Source of the DNA: Sphingobacterium sp. SYP-B4668
Lineage (GTDB): Bacteria > Bacteroidota > Bacteroidia > Sphingobacteriales > Sphingobacteriaceae
Assembly (NCBI RefSeq): GCF_027627455.1
Contig: NZ_CP115483.1
Span: 3,596,001-3,660,000, forward strand
Length of the DNA: 64,000 nucleotides
Reading direction: 5' to 3'
This document shows, in pieces, positions 52,202 to 61,549 of this stretch (positions are counted from its first letter, which is position 1; every line of letters starts with the position of its first letter). Position numbers and translations under genes: made by a program. The notes beneath the pieces were generated by a model that saw nothing but the letters and a program-made list of their open reading frames with translations, had not been told where the DNA came from and did not search any database.

Positions 52202-54883
52202 TTACTTTTGCTTCTCTAAAAAGGCGACGAGGGCTGCAAATTCATCAATGGACAATGAATTGGCCAAGCCAGTAGGCATCATAGAGTTGGGCATCTCTTT
52301 TCGAGACGCAATATTACTTTTTTTGATGGTCGTGACCGATCCCGCAATATCTCTCATGACCACCTTGTCTGCCGTCTCTTGTGTGATAAAGCCCATATAG
52401 CTTTTCTTGTCTTTCGTTCCGATATATACGGTCGAAAAGCCTTGCGAAATGGACGCATTCGGTTTTAAGATAGACTCGGCAATCTGTTCGCGATTCATGA
52501 TTGCACCAATCTGCCCCATAAAAGGTCCTTTCATTTCTTCACCTTTCTTGATGCTATGGCAAGCATAACATCCCTGCTTGGTAAAGAGTGCCTTTCCTTT
52601 GACGGGGTCGCCTTTGATTTTGGCGAGTGCTAACATGATATCCTCTATTGACGTCTTGCCGACTTGGCCTTTTTGATTGGTAATCTTGGCCAAATCCACT
52701 TTTTTCTCTTTCCCCTCATTTACGGGTGTTTCTTTTTTCACCACATCGAAAGCTGTAATTTCCATCCGGAACTTGGCATTCAAATCGGTAAAGAACTGCC
52801 TTTTGGCGGCTCCAGCTTTTGCGCTCTCGGCTTTCAGGAATTTTTCGATAACCGGGGAAGATTCCCACACAACGCCTTTATAATAGGGGCCATGCGAATC
52901 TGGACGGGTGCCCCACCACCATGAAGCATCATAGGCCGCCTCCTGCTTGTACAAACGAGCTAGAGTCACCAATATCTTATCTTTCATTTTTTGGTCCTTT
53001 GTCTTGGTATAGGCGGCAATAAGCCCATCAACAGCGCGAGTATCATGCATGTAGCGCATGGCCCACAGCGCGAGATCGGGATTTTCGGTCCCTAAAAACC
53101 CGACGCTTGCATTCACGGCGTTCAATCGAACCAAAGCTTTGACCGCCAAATGAGCTGGGATAATAGCCGAATTGGGTACATGATGCGGGCCTTCGACCCC
53201 TTTGGCAGGTGCCACAAAAGAAACTGGCACCTTGGTCTGCAACAGTGCATTGGCTGCTTCAACGCGACCTAAACGCCCCAAGCCTACCATAGAAACGGTC
53301 TGCACACGTACTGCGGGATCCTTTAATCCATCGATAAAGGGGTCGATAGGAACCTGATCCAGACTGCCCATTCGATCGGTCAAGGCGCGCAAGGCAAACT
53401 CGCGAAGCAGATCTTCTTTGGCGAGCTCGACCAACGCTGGTATCGCCTTTGCCCCCTCGACTTGCGCATAGGTGTAGAGGGCGGCTACGCGGACAGTCAA
53501 GTCCAAATTCTTGTCCTTGGCAATACTTAATGCAGCACTGGCGGCTTCTTCAACAGGTCTGGCCAAAAGCTCTTGTGATGCATAGAGCCTAGCGGTCGCA
53601 CTGCCGGATTTCAATAATTTTGTTAGTTCGGAGATGGATGCTTTCTTGGTATTCGGGAATGCCTTATACTGCCAGCCTTTAGGGACAGCACGTACCACGT
53701 AGCCCTTATCTGGATTGCCTGAATAACCGGCGCCATCCCAAGCAGCCAAATACAACCTACCGGAACCATCTACATCCAAGTCGGTAATCTGAGGCAATTT
53801 GATAAACTCTTCTTCTTTCTGCAGAAAACTTGGTCCATCTGGAGTGACATGATGTAGATATAAGTAGCTACGTCCCCAATCGGCCATCATCGGCACCTTA
53901 TTATACTTTGCAGGCCAGGTATCTTCATCCATATACAAAGATCCTGTACCAGATCCCCCTCCTAGCATGGCCAAGGCAGGGATGATCTCTTCTGTGAAAT
54001 TTTGGAACAATAGTGGGTAGCCATATTCCCCAGATTGAATCTGATGGGAGAATCGGATATCCCAACCGCCACCGTCATTGGTATTGTCGCGAGTGAATAT
54101 GTTCATATAGGGATCGATGGCTACGTCATAGATATTGCGCAAACCGTGGGTATAGACCTCCAGCTCTTTGCCATCCGGACGCACCCGCAGGATCCCCCCT
54201 CCTAGCATGGTCAATTTCTTACCATCCGTACCGGAGGCATTGTGAAACCCGAAATCGCCGACAGCAATGTAGATCCACCCATCAATCCCCATTCTAATGC
54301 CATTGGTAGCATGGTCTGTGCCTCGTTCTTGGATGTACTTGGTATTGCTCAACCCAACAACAAGTGGCTTGGCCGCGCCATCAGCAATGCCGTCTTGATT
54401 CTTATCCTCAAAAACGACCAAATCCATCCCCGTCGCTTTTCCGCTGGTAGCATCGAATGTGGTATGTAAGACAAAGACTTGATCGCCCAGGACGAAAATA
54501 CCGCGAGGATTGTCCACACGCGCGAAATCGGTATGTGTATCCATTTTTCCATCATTGTCGGTATCGACAAATCGGCGAATAAACCCTTTGCCCATATCCT
54601 TGCCTAATGATCCGATCATATCTACACCAACATACACTTCGCCAGTGGGTGCTACCGCCAGACAGGCGGGACTCGGAGTAAGGTCAGGCCCGGTGAAGGA
54701 CGTCATCAGGAGGTCTGCCGGAGCTCCAGGCAAGGTCTTTAGACTATCCTGAACGTGCAATACCGCCGTGGGGGAATAAAGTTTATTGTGTGTTGGTACA
54801 TGATGTTGTGCTGGCTTTTCTATATTATTGGCAAATCCTAATAATACAGGAAAGAGAAACAATAGGTTGAGTGTCCTCTTCAT
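52202..54883 (-). CDS. exported beta-propeller / HEAT-repeat / c-type cytochrome protein
   Basis: An 893-aa protein with an N-terminal signal (about 1-22). The first half (about 60-390) is a six-bladed-propeller dehydrogenase-like domain of the membrane-bound dehydrogenase/PVC type (ACLAVAPTGEVYVGVDMIGS, GLRNIYDVAIDPYMNIFTRDNTNDGG). A HEAT-repeat middle (about 410-620) follows, then a C-terminal Pirellula/Verrucomicrobium-type haem domain with one CxxCH (CYACH). It should act outside the cytoplasm in electron transfer or sugar oxidation. Function inferred from domains. Same strand as the next related gene 249 bp upstream. Confidence 0.85.
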   Translation of the reverse strand: MKRTLNLLFLFPVLLGFANNIEKPAQHHVPTHNKLYSPTAVLHVQDSLKTLPGAPADLLMTSFTGPDLTPSPACLAVAPTGEVYVGVDMIGSLGKDMGKGFIRRFVDTDNDGKMDTHTDFARVDNPRGIFVLGDQVFVLHTTFDATSGKATGMDLVVFEDKNQDGIADGAAKPLVVGLSNTKYIQERGTDHATNGIRMGIDGWIYIAVGDFGFHNASGTDGKKLTMLGGGILRVRPDGKELEVYTHGLRNIYDVAIDPYMNIFTRDNTNDGGGWDIRFSHQIQSGEYGYPLLFQNFTEEIIPALAMLGGGSGTGSLYMDEDTWPAKYNKVPMMADWGRSYLYLHHVTPDGPSFLQKEEEFIKLPQITDLDVDGSGRLYLAAWDGAGYSGNPDKGYVVRAVPKGWQYKAFPNTKKASISELTKLLKSGSATARLYASQELLARPVEEAASAALSIAKDKNLDLTVRVAALYTYAQVEGAKAIPALVELAKEDLLREFALRALTDRMGSLDQVPIDPFIDGLKDPAVRVQTVSMVGLGRLGRVEAANALLQTKVPVSFVAPAKGVEGPHHVPNSAIIPAHLAVKALVRLNAVNASVGFLGTENPDLALWAMRYMHDTRAVDGLIAAYTKTKDQKMKDKILVTLARLYKQEAAYDASWWWGTRPDSHGPYYKGVVWESSPVIEKFLKAESAKAGAAKRQFFTDLNAKFRMEITAFDVVKKETPVNEGKEKKVDLAKITNQKGQVGKTSIEDIMLALAKIKGDPVKGKALFTKQGCYACHSIKKGEEMKGPFMGQIGAIMNREQIAESILKPNASISQGFSTVYIGTKDKKSYMGFITQETADKVVMRDIAGSVTTIKKSNIASRKEMPNSMMPTGLANSLSIDEFAALVAFLEKQK

Positions 54884-55069
54884 ACTATGGTGTTAAACTG
54901 ATTAGATTTATCGATTGTACAGCAAATTACAACTATTAAGCTAAATTCTTACAACAATAGCAAGATTATTACGTATGCTGGGCGAGCATTTATTTTTAGA
55001 GATCTACTTGTGTTGAAAACAGGGCAACTCATCGCCAACAATCGACTTATTACACCGAAGGTTAAATAA

Positions 55070-55103
55070 AAAAGAGATCATACGTTGACGTATGATCTCT
55101 TTT
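55070..55103. terminator. terminator after the ThuA/sugar-dehydrogenase/cytochrome gene
   Basis: Perfect 15-bp stem AAAAGAGATCATACG / CGTATGATCTCTTTT with loop TTGA, 30 bp after the stop on the minus strand, ending in T-runs on both strands. It should separate this gene from the downstream HEAT/cytochrome gene. Confidence 0.85.
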
Positions 55104-55132
55104 ACAAGGGATTTGCATGATTGGGTGATCAT

Positions 55133-57619
55133 CTATAAGGACAATATCCAATTGACCATCTCATGTGCATCTTCCTTCTTTAAAGAGGGGTGTGCAGGCA
55201 TGGCTACCTCGCCCCATACACCACTGCCGCCCTTGATGATTTTCTCGGACAATAGCGATACTGCATCTTTTTTGTCTTTATAGCGCTTGGCTACTTCCTT
55301 ATAACTCGGGCCGACGGACTTTGCTTCTGCTGCGTGGCAGGCCTTACAGTCTGATGCGAGTATCAAAGCTTCACCCTTTGGGGTGTCGGTCCCTTCTTTA
55401 TGTCCCAACGATCCATCAGCCTTGTCCATGTCTTTGTAATCGGTATCACCAGATGCCTTTTTTGCTGCTGTAGCCTTACGAGCACGTTGTGAAGCAAGTT
55501 CGCCGCCATTATAGTCAATCCGGGATAAAGCAGCATCGGGATTTTTACTGAACCAACCGCTACCATACTCTAATACATATAACTTGCCATCAGGTCCCAA
55601 TTCCATATCAATCGGTGAGGCCCATTTGACATGTGGCATAAAAGGTTCCATTTTATCAAAATCACCATTAGGCAACATCGTCACCGCTTTGATCCATCCT
55701 CGGATCCAATCATAGATAAATAGCTTGCCATCATAGTAATCCGAGTAGCCGGTTTCCTTGGGCACCATATCCGAATGATATACAGGGCCGGTCATCGCAT
55801 TGCGTCCACCCGAACCTACTTGTGGAAAGTCTGGGGAATCGCCATATGGATACCAAATAAAGGCCGGCTGTGCTGGCGGAAGGGTGCTAATACCGGTATT
55901 ATTGCGAGAGCTGTTGATTGGCTTTTGGGCATCAAAAGCCTGCCCACTCTCCCCTGTCTGATAATTGTAGGGGTGGTAAGCATAATTGTTGCCAACGAAA
56001 AATGGCCATCCAAAAAAACCTGCCACACGGGCTTGATTCACCTCATCATAGCCTTTGGGGCCTCTGCCCAAACTATCTATATTGGCATCAGGGCCGACCT
56101 CTCCCCAATATAGAAAATCGGTCTTCTTGTCAATGGAGATACGATATGGATTTCGATTGCCCATGACATAGATCTCGGGCTTGGTATTCGCCTGACCCTT
56201 TGCAAATAAATTACCTTTTGGAATCGTATAAGAACCATCCTTATTCATTTTGATCCGCAATATTTTACCCCGTAAGTCATTCGTATTCCCAGCACTCCGA
56301 GCGGCGTCATACTGCTCATGTCCGGGACGATCGTCCCGAGGAGAGTAGCCATTGCTCACGAATTGCTGGCCTTTTTCGTCGAATGGTGTCGAATTGTCGC
56401 CTGTCGATACATACAGATTCCTGTCTTTACCAAAAGTGAGGGAACCACCTGTGTGGCAACAAATATTACGTTGGGAATAAAATTCAAGCACAATCTTCTC
56501 GGATGCGAGATTCAGCTTATTGTCGGTAAACTCAAACCGGGATAAGCGATTAACAGAGGTATCTTTAGGGCTATAAAAAGCATAGATGTAATGATTTTTC
56601 TCGAAATCAGGATCTAGGGTAAGCCCCATAAATCCTTCCTCTGCATTCACATTGGGTACTTCCGTTTTATGATAGACATCCAAAAGGCCTACCTGCTCTA
56701 CTTTTTTTGTCGTTTGATTATATAACAACAACTCGCCGCGACGTTGTGCAACCAAAATATCCAGATTGGGCAGGATAGCCATTTCTGTGGGTTCAGAGAA
56801 TTCGCCTACACCAAGCGACACTTTCGTAAATCTTTCTTCTTCAGGAACTCGTTTTGTTTTAGCTTTATTGTAGTCCAATTCGTAGTTGCTTCCAATGGCA
56901 TATTCGATGCCACCCAATAGGTGTTTCAGAAATAGCGAATCGGTATAATCCTCTTCTTGGTGTCCTAATCCAGTATAAAAAGAACGGCCTCCGTCAAAAT
57001 CATGGTACCAAGCCATAGGCGTTTCGGTCATTTGCTCGGGGTTGGCATAGACATTCTTATCGATAGTCATCAGGACACGGATAGGTTGGTACAATTTTTT
57101 AAAGACATACCATTCATCGGTATGTAACCAAGTATCCGGTAAGGGCTTTGTCGCAGGGTGCTTTTTGTCCACTATCGTCAATTCGCCTTCCTTGACCTCC
57201 GGATGGGTAGCAAAATATCCACCCACCAGTCGTCCATACCATCCCCAATCGTATTCGGCGTCGGCCGCCCCATGTATCCCGACAAAACCTCCTCCGGCTT
57301 GGATATAACGCTCAAAATCGGCTTCCTGATAATGATTCAACAAATCGCCCGTGGTATTGAGGAAAACGACCGCTGAGTAGTGCTTTAAGGAATCCTCGGT
57401 AATCCAATCTGCATTGGTCGTCGTATCTACATCAAAATTGTTTTCGAGTCCCAATTTCTGAAGAGCGGTATTCCCTTTTTCAATGGAACTGTGATGGAAA
57501 CCTGCGGTTTTACTAAAAACCAAGACACGAGGTTTGCCTGATCGCTTTTTATTGCAAGAACTTAGAACCGATACCAAAATCAGTAAAAGAAAAAGCTTTG
57601 ATAAAATTGCTTTATTCAT
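55133..57619 (-). CDS. ThuA / PQQ-type sugar dehydrogenase / cytochrome c fusion lipoprotein
   Basis: An 828-aa lipoprotein (LSSCNKKRSG) with three parts: a ThuA-like class I amidotransferase-fold domain (about 30-250; RVLVFSKTAGFHHSSIEKG, GGGFVGIHGAADAEYDWGWYG), a GSDH/SGDH six-bladed propeller (about 275-660; GLTLDPDFEKNHYIYAFYSP, LRGKILRIKMN, EIYVMGNRNPYRIS) and a C-terminal cytochrome c domain (about 740-828; CKACHAAEAKSVGPSYKEVAKRY). ThuA relatives oxidise disaccharides to 3-keto sugars; GSDH relatives oxidise sugars with PQQ. The haem would pass electrons onward. Substrate unknown. Confidence 0.9.
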   Translation of the reverse strand: MNKAILSKLFLLLILVSVLSSCNKKRSGKPRVLVFSKTAGFHHSSIEKGNTALQKLGLENNFDVDTTTNADWITEDSLKHYSAVVFLNTTGDLLNHYQEADFERYIQAGGGFVGIHGAADAEYDWGWYGRLVGGYFATHPEVKEGELTIVDKKHPATKPLPDTWLHTDEWYVFKKLYQPIRVLMTIDKNVYANPEQMTETPMAWYHDFDGGRSFYTGLGHQEEDYTDSLFLKHLLGGIEYAIGSNYELDYNKAKTKRVPEEERFTKVSLGVGEFSEPTEMAILPNLDILVAQRRGELLLYNQTTKKVEQVGLLDVYHKTEVPNVNAEEGFMGLTLDPDFEKNHYIYAFYSPKDTSVNRLSRFEFTDNKLNLASEKIVLEFYSQRNICCHTGGSLTFGKDRNLYVSTGDNSTPFDEKGQQFVSNGYSPRDDRPGHEQYDAARSAGNTNDLRGKILRIKMNKDGSYTIPKGNLFAKGQANTKPEIYVMGNRNPYRISIDKKTDFLYWGEVGPDANIDSLGRGPKGYDEVNQARVAGFFGWPFFVGNNYAYHPYNYQTGESGQAFDAQKPINSSRNNTGISTLPPAQPAFIWYPYGDSPDFPQVGSGGRNAMTGPVYHSDMVPKETGYSDYYDGKLFIYDWIRGWIKAVTMLPNGDFDKMEPFMPHVKWASPIDMELGPDGKLYVLEYGSGWFSKNPDAALSRIDYNGGELASQRARKATAAKKASGDTDYKDMDKADGSLGHKEGTDTPKGEALILASDCKACHAAEAKSVGPSYKEVAKRYKDKKDAVSLLSEKIIKGGSGVWGEVAMPAHPSLKKEDAHEMVNWILSL

Positions 57620-57994
57620 AATTTTTATACTCTTATCGTTGTACTATTTAGGTTGTAATTTTGGATTTAAAGATGCCATTATAATTCCATCCAAACTAAT
57701 TCTATTTTACCCAAAATGTATATTCTCTTGATAGCTCATTTTTAGGACAAGGAGATATGGAAATCGTAAGCAGAACCGTCGTGACGAAAGCATAAAAAAC
57801 ACGGCCTAAAACTTGTAACAGCTTCGTTATACAGCACAACGCTTCCTTTAGGAGAATATACGACTACTTATTGCATCCTTACTGGCGTATATGAATCGAG
57901 TGTGTAGAGGCTTTTGGAAAACATGGGATAGGTAGCCTGTGGTCGAGTGTGTGCTGGATATGAGTGGAATGGATAATGCAGCCAAACATGCCTG
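57620..57994. other. intergenic region between the ThuA fusion gene and grpB
   Basis: 375 bp on which I found no gene, hairpin or repeat; it holds the promoter of the fusion gene (AT-rich 57620-57720) and the 3' end region of the GrpB gene. Some GTCGAGTGTGTG-like similarity between 57896 and 57950 looks accidental. Confidence 0.4.
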
Positions 57995-58597
57995 TCACAG
58001 GTGCTGTTGCTCCTTATACCAATCAATGGCATGCTGTTCCTCCGTCTTGATAAACTCGTTCTTCGAGGCGTTGTATTCGTTTCCGTCGCTCCATTCCTGC
58101 CTGCTCAATTGCGCCTTCAATGCCTGATACTGCGCTGTAACGACCGGATGCACGCGAAGGTAGTCCCTAAAGGCAATATGCCTGATCCAATGTTCGGAAT
58201 TGTAGGGTAGGATGTGTATGTGTGCTAAGCGATGATTGTGTTCCTCGGTACTTTTTGGAATCTGGACTTCTTCCGAAATGATAGGTGCTATCGAAAGATG
58301 CTCCGGTGATACACGATGCTTTACAAAAAATCGTCTGTAGGGCATCATGCTGTTGTATATCGGATAATAGACGTAGCCATTATTGACAAGGGGAACGATT
58401 ATCTTCTCCAATGCCTCTTCATCTCGCACTCCGATCAATATATCGATGATAGGTTTGGCGGATAGGCCTTCGACAGCTGTACTACCGATGTGTTCGATGA
58501 CTGGATCCACTGCCCCTATCGTATCCAAGAGCGCAATCTTTATTGCTTCAAAATCCGTTGACCAGCTCGGATTATAATCTTCAAATTTGAGTTTCAT
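57995..58597 (-). CDS. GrpB-family nucleotidyltransferase-fold protein
   Basis: A 200-aa protein of the GrpB/YqkA family. The nucleotidyltransferase-like core is in HIGSTAVEGLSAKPIIDILIGVRD, and the C-terminal HPVVTAQYQALKAQLSRQEW helix is also conserved. Functions in this family include putative CoA- or dephospho-CoA-linked transfer; nothing specific can be deduced. Single gene. Confidence 0.9.
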   Translation of the reverse strand: MKLKFEDYNPSWSTDFEAIKIALLDTIGAVDPVIEHIGSTAVEGLSAKPIIDILIGVRDEEALEKIIVPLVNNGYVYYPIYNSMMPYRRFFVKHRVSPEHLSIAPIISEEVQIPKSTEEHNHRLAHIHILPYNSEHWIRHIAFRDYLRVHPVVTAQYQALKAQLSRQEWSDGNEYNASKNEFIKTEEQHAIDWYKEQQHL

Positions 58598-58850
58598 CTC
58601 TTTGACTGCTATTGCTATTCATCTCTAAACTTATATAAACCCTAGCCCCGAATATAGAAAATAAAAAGACCTCCGCGCAACCGAAAACAAAAAAAACGCA
58701 ATCATGCCCTACCACAGCATCTAATATCATCTTGGATATCATCTCCGAAATCCTATCCTTATCGATCTTAATGAACAGAATTTGGATAGTTAAATTCTAA
58801 TAGGGACTATTGGCCTATCGCCTCTGATTTTCATCTGCAAAAACACTGGG

Positions 58851-58870
58851 ATTAAACGATATCGTTAAAT
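58851..58870. promoter_or_regulatory. palindrome upstream of the six-hairpin glycosidase gene
   Basis: ATTAAACGATATCGTTAAAT is a 20-bp inverted repeat with one mismatched pair, 55 bp before the -33 box of the next gene. The core resembles LacI-family operators; no LacI gene is in the window. Confidence 0.5.
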
Positions 58871-58925
58871 GATTATACCACCCTTTCAACCAAGCGTTTA
58901 CTCCTAGAAATATCCTAGTCAAAAT

Positions 58926-58956
58926 TTTGCTATTTATCATGAGTTTAGTACATTTG
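58926..58956 (+). promoter_or_regulatory. promoter of the six-hairpin glycosidase gene
   Basis: TTTG at 58926-58929, 19-bp spacer and TACATTTG at 58949-58956: a full Bacteroidota promoter, 38 bp before the ATG. Confidence 0.75.
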
Positions 58957-58994
58957 TATGAATGTATATACATATAAATGTAAACCCAAACACT

Positions 58995-60305
58995 ATGATT
59001 AAATTAAAACATGCATTAAGCTGTGCAATAGCCCTATCGCTATTGTCATGCGCTAGTAACAAAAGTACAATCGACAAGCAGCTAGCTGATCGAATAAGTA
59101 AAGACGATCGTCTTCAAAAAATAGAAAAAATGGCTGAGGACTTGGTTTCCACTGGACTGACTGCCGGGGACGGCTATGGTGAAGTATGGATACGTGATTT
59201 AAATTCATTTATTGAATTAGCGACCAAGGTTAATGGTAAAAAAGCTACTTCCGATGCACTGGTAATGTTCTTTAACTTTCAGGGGAAAGATGGAAACATC
59301 CCTGATGGATACATACCCAAAGATAAGGCGAACATTGGATACAAATATCAAAATTCGGAATTGGCTCCCACGCTACTGGCTCACAAAAACACGGTAGAAA
59401 CAGACCAAGAATCATCATTGATACAAGCGATAAGTCGCTACGTCAAGTATACTGGAGAGAGAGAATTGCTAGACCGAGTTGTCGATGGAAAAACGGTTAT
59501 GAATCGCATGCATGACGCACTACAATATTTACTTGACCACCGCTATAATAAACAATATGGTCTACTTTGGGGAGCTACCACTGTAGATTGGGGAGATGTA
59601 CAACCTGAACATCCATGGGGAGTCGAATTAGACAGCTCGTCCCACCCTGCAATTGACATATACGACAATGCAATGTTTGTAATCGCCATCAACGACTACC
59701 TCTCCCTTTTGGATGAAAGTGATAAAACAGCGTACTGGACGACAATAAAGGAAGATATTACAAAAAACACAAAGAAACACTTATGGGACGTGCAACGAAA
59801 AAAATATAAACCGCATGTCTATCTGGATAAGGGATCTCCATTTCCGGCAAGCCTAGATGAAGATGCAATCTACTATCATGGTGGAACATTTACAGCCATA
59901 GAGGCGGGCTTTTTGACAAAAGAAGAGATAAAAGAAGCTTATGCAACTATGCAAGAAAATGTCAAAAAATCAGGTGCTCCATCAATAGGGCTCACGGTAT
60001 ACCCTCCATATCCGAATGGAACATTCCTCAACAAAGGTCTGGGAGAATATAGTTACCAAAATGGTGGGGACTGGACGTGGTTCGGAGCTCGAATGGTACA
60101 ACAATTGATCAAAAACGAAATGTATCAAGAGGCATATGAATCGCTGGAGCCGATGATGGATTTAGTCTTAAAACATAATGGATTCTATGAGTGGTGGAAA
60201 ATAGATGGGGAACCTGCAGGATCTGGCATGTTTAGGGGGGCAGCGGGGGTCCTATGGAAGAGCGTCAAAATGTTTGAACAGCAAATCAAAGACGATAAAA
60301 AATAA
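58995..60305 (+). CDS. six-hairpin (alpha/alpha)6 glycosidase lipoprotein
   Basis: A 436-aa lipoprotein (SLLSCASNKS) of the six-hairpin glycosidase superfamily, closest by eye to amylo-alpha-1,6-glucosidase-like or trehalase-type domains. Conserved-looking stretches: GYGEVWIRDLNSFIELATKV, GNIPDGYIP, TVETDQESSLIQAISRYV, LLWGATTVDWGDVQPEHPWG, and near the end GDWTWFGARMVQQLIK and GFYEWWKIDGEPAGSGMF. Acids such as those in ETDQE or EWW could be catalytic but I cannot assign them. ATG 58995 is used; the open frame begins 33 bp earlier, inside the promoter leader. Convergent with the third SusC/SusD locus, and so probably part of its function. Confidence 0.8.
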   Translation: MIKLKHALSCAIALSLLSCASNKSTIDKQLADRISKDDRLQKIEKMAEDLVSTGLTAGDGYGEVWIRDLNSFIELATKVNGKKATSDALVMFFNFQGKDGNIPDGYIPKDKANIGYKYQNSELAPTLLAHKNTVETDQESSLIQAISRYVKYTGERELLDRVVDGKTVMNRMHDALQYLLDHRYNKQYGLLWGATTVDWGDVQPEHPWGVELDSSSHPAIDIYDNAMFVIAINDYLSLLDESDKTAYWTTIKEDITKNTKKHLWDVQRKKYKPHVYLDKGSPFPASLDEDAIYYHGGTFTAIEAGFLTKEEIKEAYATMQENVKKSGAPSIGLTVYPPYPNGTFLNKGLGEYSYQNGGDWTWFGARMVQQLIKNEMYQEAYESLEPMMDLVLKHNGFYEWWKIDGEPAGSGMFRGAAGVLWKSVKMFEQQIKDDKK

Positions 60306-60333
60306 AAGGCCACAATCTCTTGACATGTAAATG

Positions 60334-60369
60334 GACAAGCAGCACAGATATACATCGACGCTGCTTGTC
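60334..60369 (+). terminator. hairpin after the glycosidase gene
   Basis: 10-bp stem GACAAGCAGC / GCTGCTTGTC around 16 nt, 29 bp after the stop; the T-run behind it is weak. Confidence 0.55.
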
Positions 60370-60518
60370 TTCATAAGGTCGACATCATCACCTCGTAACG
60401 AAAATTCCCCTCTTCCAAAGCATCGACTTGACAAGTGGTTAGTCCAAAAAACAAGGACAAATCCTTGTAAGGAACAACACGGGGGCTGCCCCTTTGCCTT
60501 TGAAGTATAGGCACAAAA

Positions 60519-60550
60519 AAATAGAGACCGAATTTCTCCTGTCTCTATTT
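60519..60550 (-). terminator. terminator at the end of the third SusC/SusD operon
   Basis: Stem AAATAGAGAC / GTCTCTATTT around 12 nt, continuing into T7 on the minus strand, 18 bp after the stop of the lectin-fold gene. Confidence 0.8.
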
Positions 60551-60567
60551 CAAATCAAAAGCACCAA

Positions 60568-61524
60568 TTACTTATCTTGCCAATTGATAGCAGTACCCTT
60601 TGCCGTATATTTCCCAGTGCGATCAAGAATGGAGTTTCCGAGATTCACGTCTAGGGGCCAATGCGCAACCAGACCTTCACTCCCTAACTCAACCCCATTT
60701 TCGAAATCTCCTTGAACTTGCATAGGCGACCTAACCACATTCCAAATACTAACATCAATAATATTGCCCAACATAAATCGGGAGGGATAACCGGGATTAA
60801 CACCACTCTGAACGAAGAAATTAGAAGCTACGGCCAGGGGGTTACCATTACCCTTCAGATTCAGGACGATATCTCCATCCAAATAGGCTACCAAATCCTT
60901 GCCACTGTAGGTTAAGGACAAATGATACCACTTATCAAGCTGAAGAGGAGCACTATCTAATCCTCCTCCCAACCAACCTCCGTTGTTTATATACGCTTCA
61001 ATTTTCCCGTCTTTGGTATATCTTAGGATAACCGCTTCAGCTCCATCCAAACCGACCACAAAGATATTACCCAGAGCGTCTGAACCAAAGCTACTAAAGC
61101 GCACCCTACAAGAAATACTAAACTGTCCCGTAATGTTAAAATCACCAAAGGTTCCATAACGGAAATAGGCTCCCTTACCATATAACGGTACACCGCTTTT
61201 GACAACATTGGTATGGAATGTTTCAATAGCCTTGGCCAATATCTCTTCTGCATTGACAATAGCCTCTTCACGAACAGCAGTGGTCAAGATCATCCGAGCC
61301 CAGTCAACTCTGTCTTTCAGAATCTGTTTTGCTCCTGGCGCAAAATCCCCTTCCTCGACACCTTCCTCTGAAGTTGACAAGATCAACTCCGCATCAACGA
61401 TACGCTCCTCCAAGCGTGTGCCATCTACTATACCTTCTTTATCTTTGGAACAAGATAATAGTGTCAAAACGAAAAACATCAACACATATCTAGACATCGT
61501 TCTATTCAAAAAAATCGTTTTCAT
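60568..61524 (-). CDS. LamG-fold surface lipoprotein (DUF4972-like), third locus
   Basis: A 318-aa lipoprotein (signal ending LTLLSCSKDK) with a helical region at about 30-110 (AELILSTSEEGVEEGDFAPGA) and a concanavalin A/LamG-type sandwich at about 115-318 (QFSISCRVRFSSFG, KWYHLSLTYSGKDLVAYLDG, MLGNIIDVSIWNVVRSPM). It is a paralogue of the 378-aa protein at 36596 in the mannan locus. I use ATG 61524 because the signal peptide begins there; 81 more upstream codons are open but overlap susD and look non-coding. Probable surface glycan-binding protein. Confidence 0.82.
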   Translation of the reverse strand: MKTIFLNRTMSRYVLMFFVLTLLSCSKDKEGIVDGTRLEERIVDAELILSTSEEGVEEGDFAPGAKQILKDRVDWARMILTTAVREEAIVNAEEILAKAIETFHTNVVKSGVPLYGKGAYFRYGTFGDFNITGQFSISCRVRFSSFGSDALGNIFVVGLDGAEAVILRYTKDGKIEAYINNGGWLGGGLDSAPLQLDKWYHLSLTYSGKDLVAYLDGDIVLNLKGNGNPLAVASNFFVQSGVNPGYPSRFMLGNIIDVSIWNVVRSPMQVQGDFENGVELGSEGLVAHWPLDVNLGNSILDRTGKYTAKGTAINWQDK

Positions 61525-61549
61525 ATATTCAGTTTGTAAAAATAAAAAA

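Noticed and set aside
57641..57670. Weak similarity (TATTTAGGTTGTAATTTTGG) to the small-RNA box
   Set aside because: Spacing differs, no hairpin or T-run follows; probably chance in AT-rich DNA.
58801..58994. GrpB-glycosidase gap as a place for a hidden small gene
   Set aside because: AT-rich with promoter and palindrome only; no open frame with coding character.
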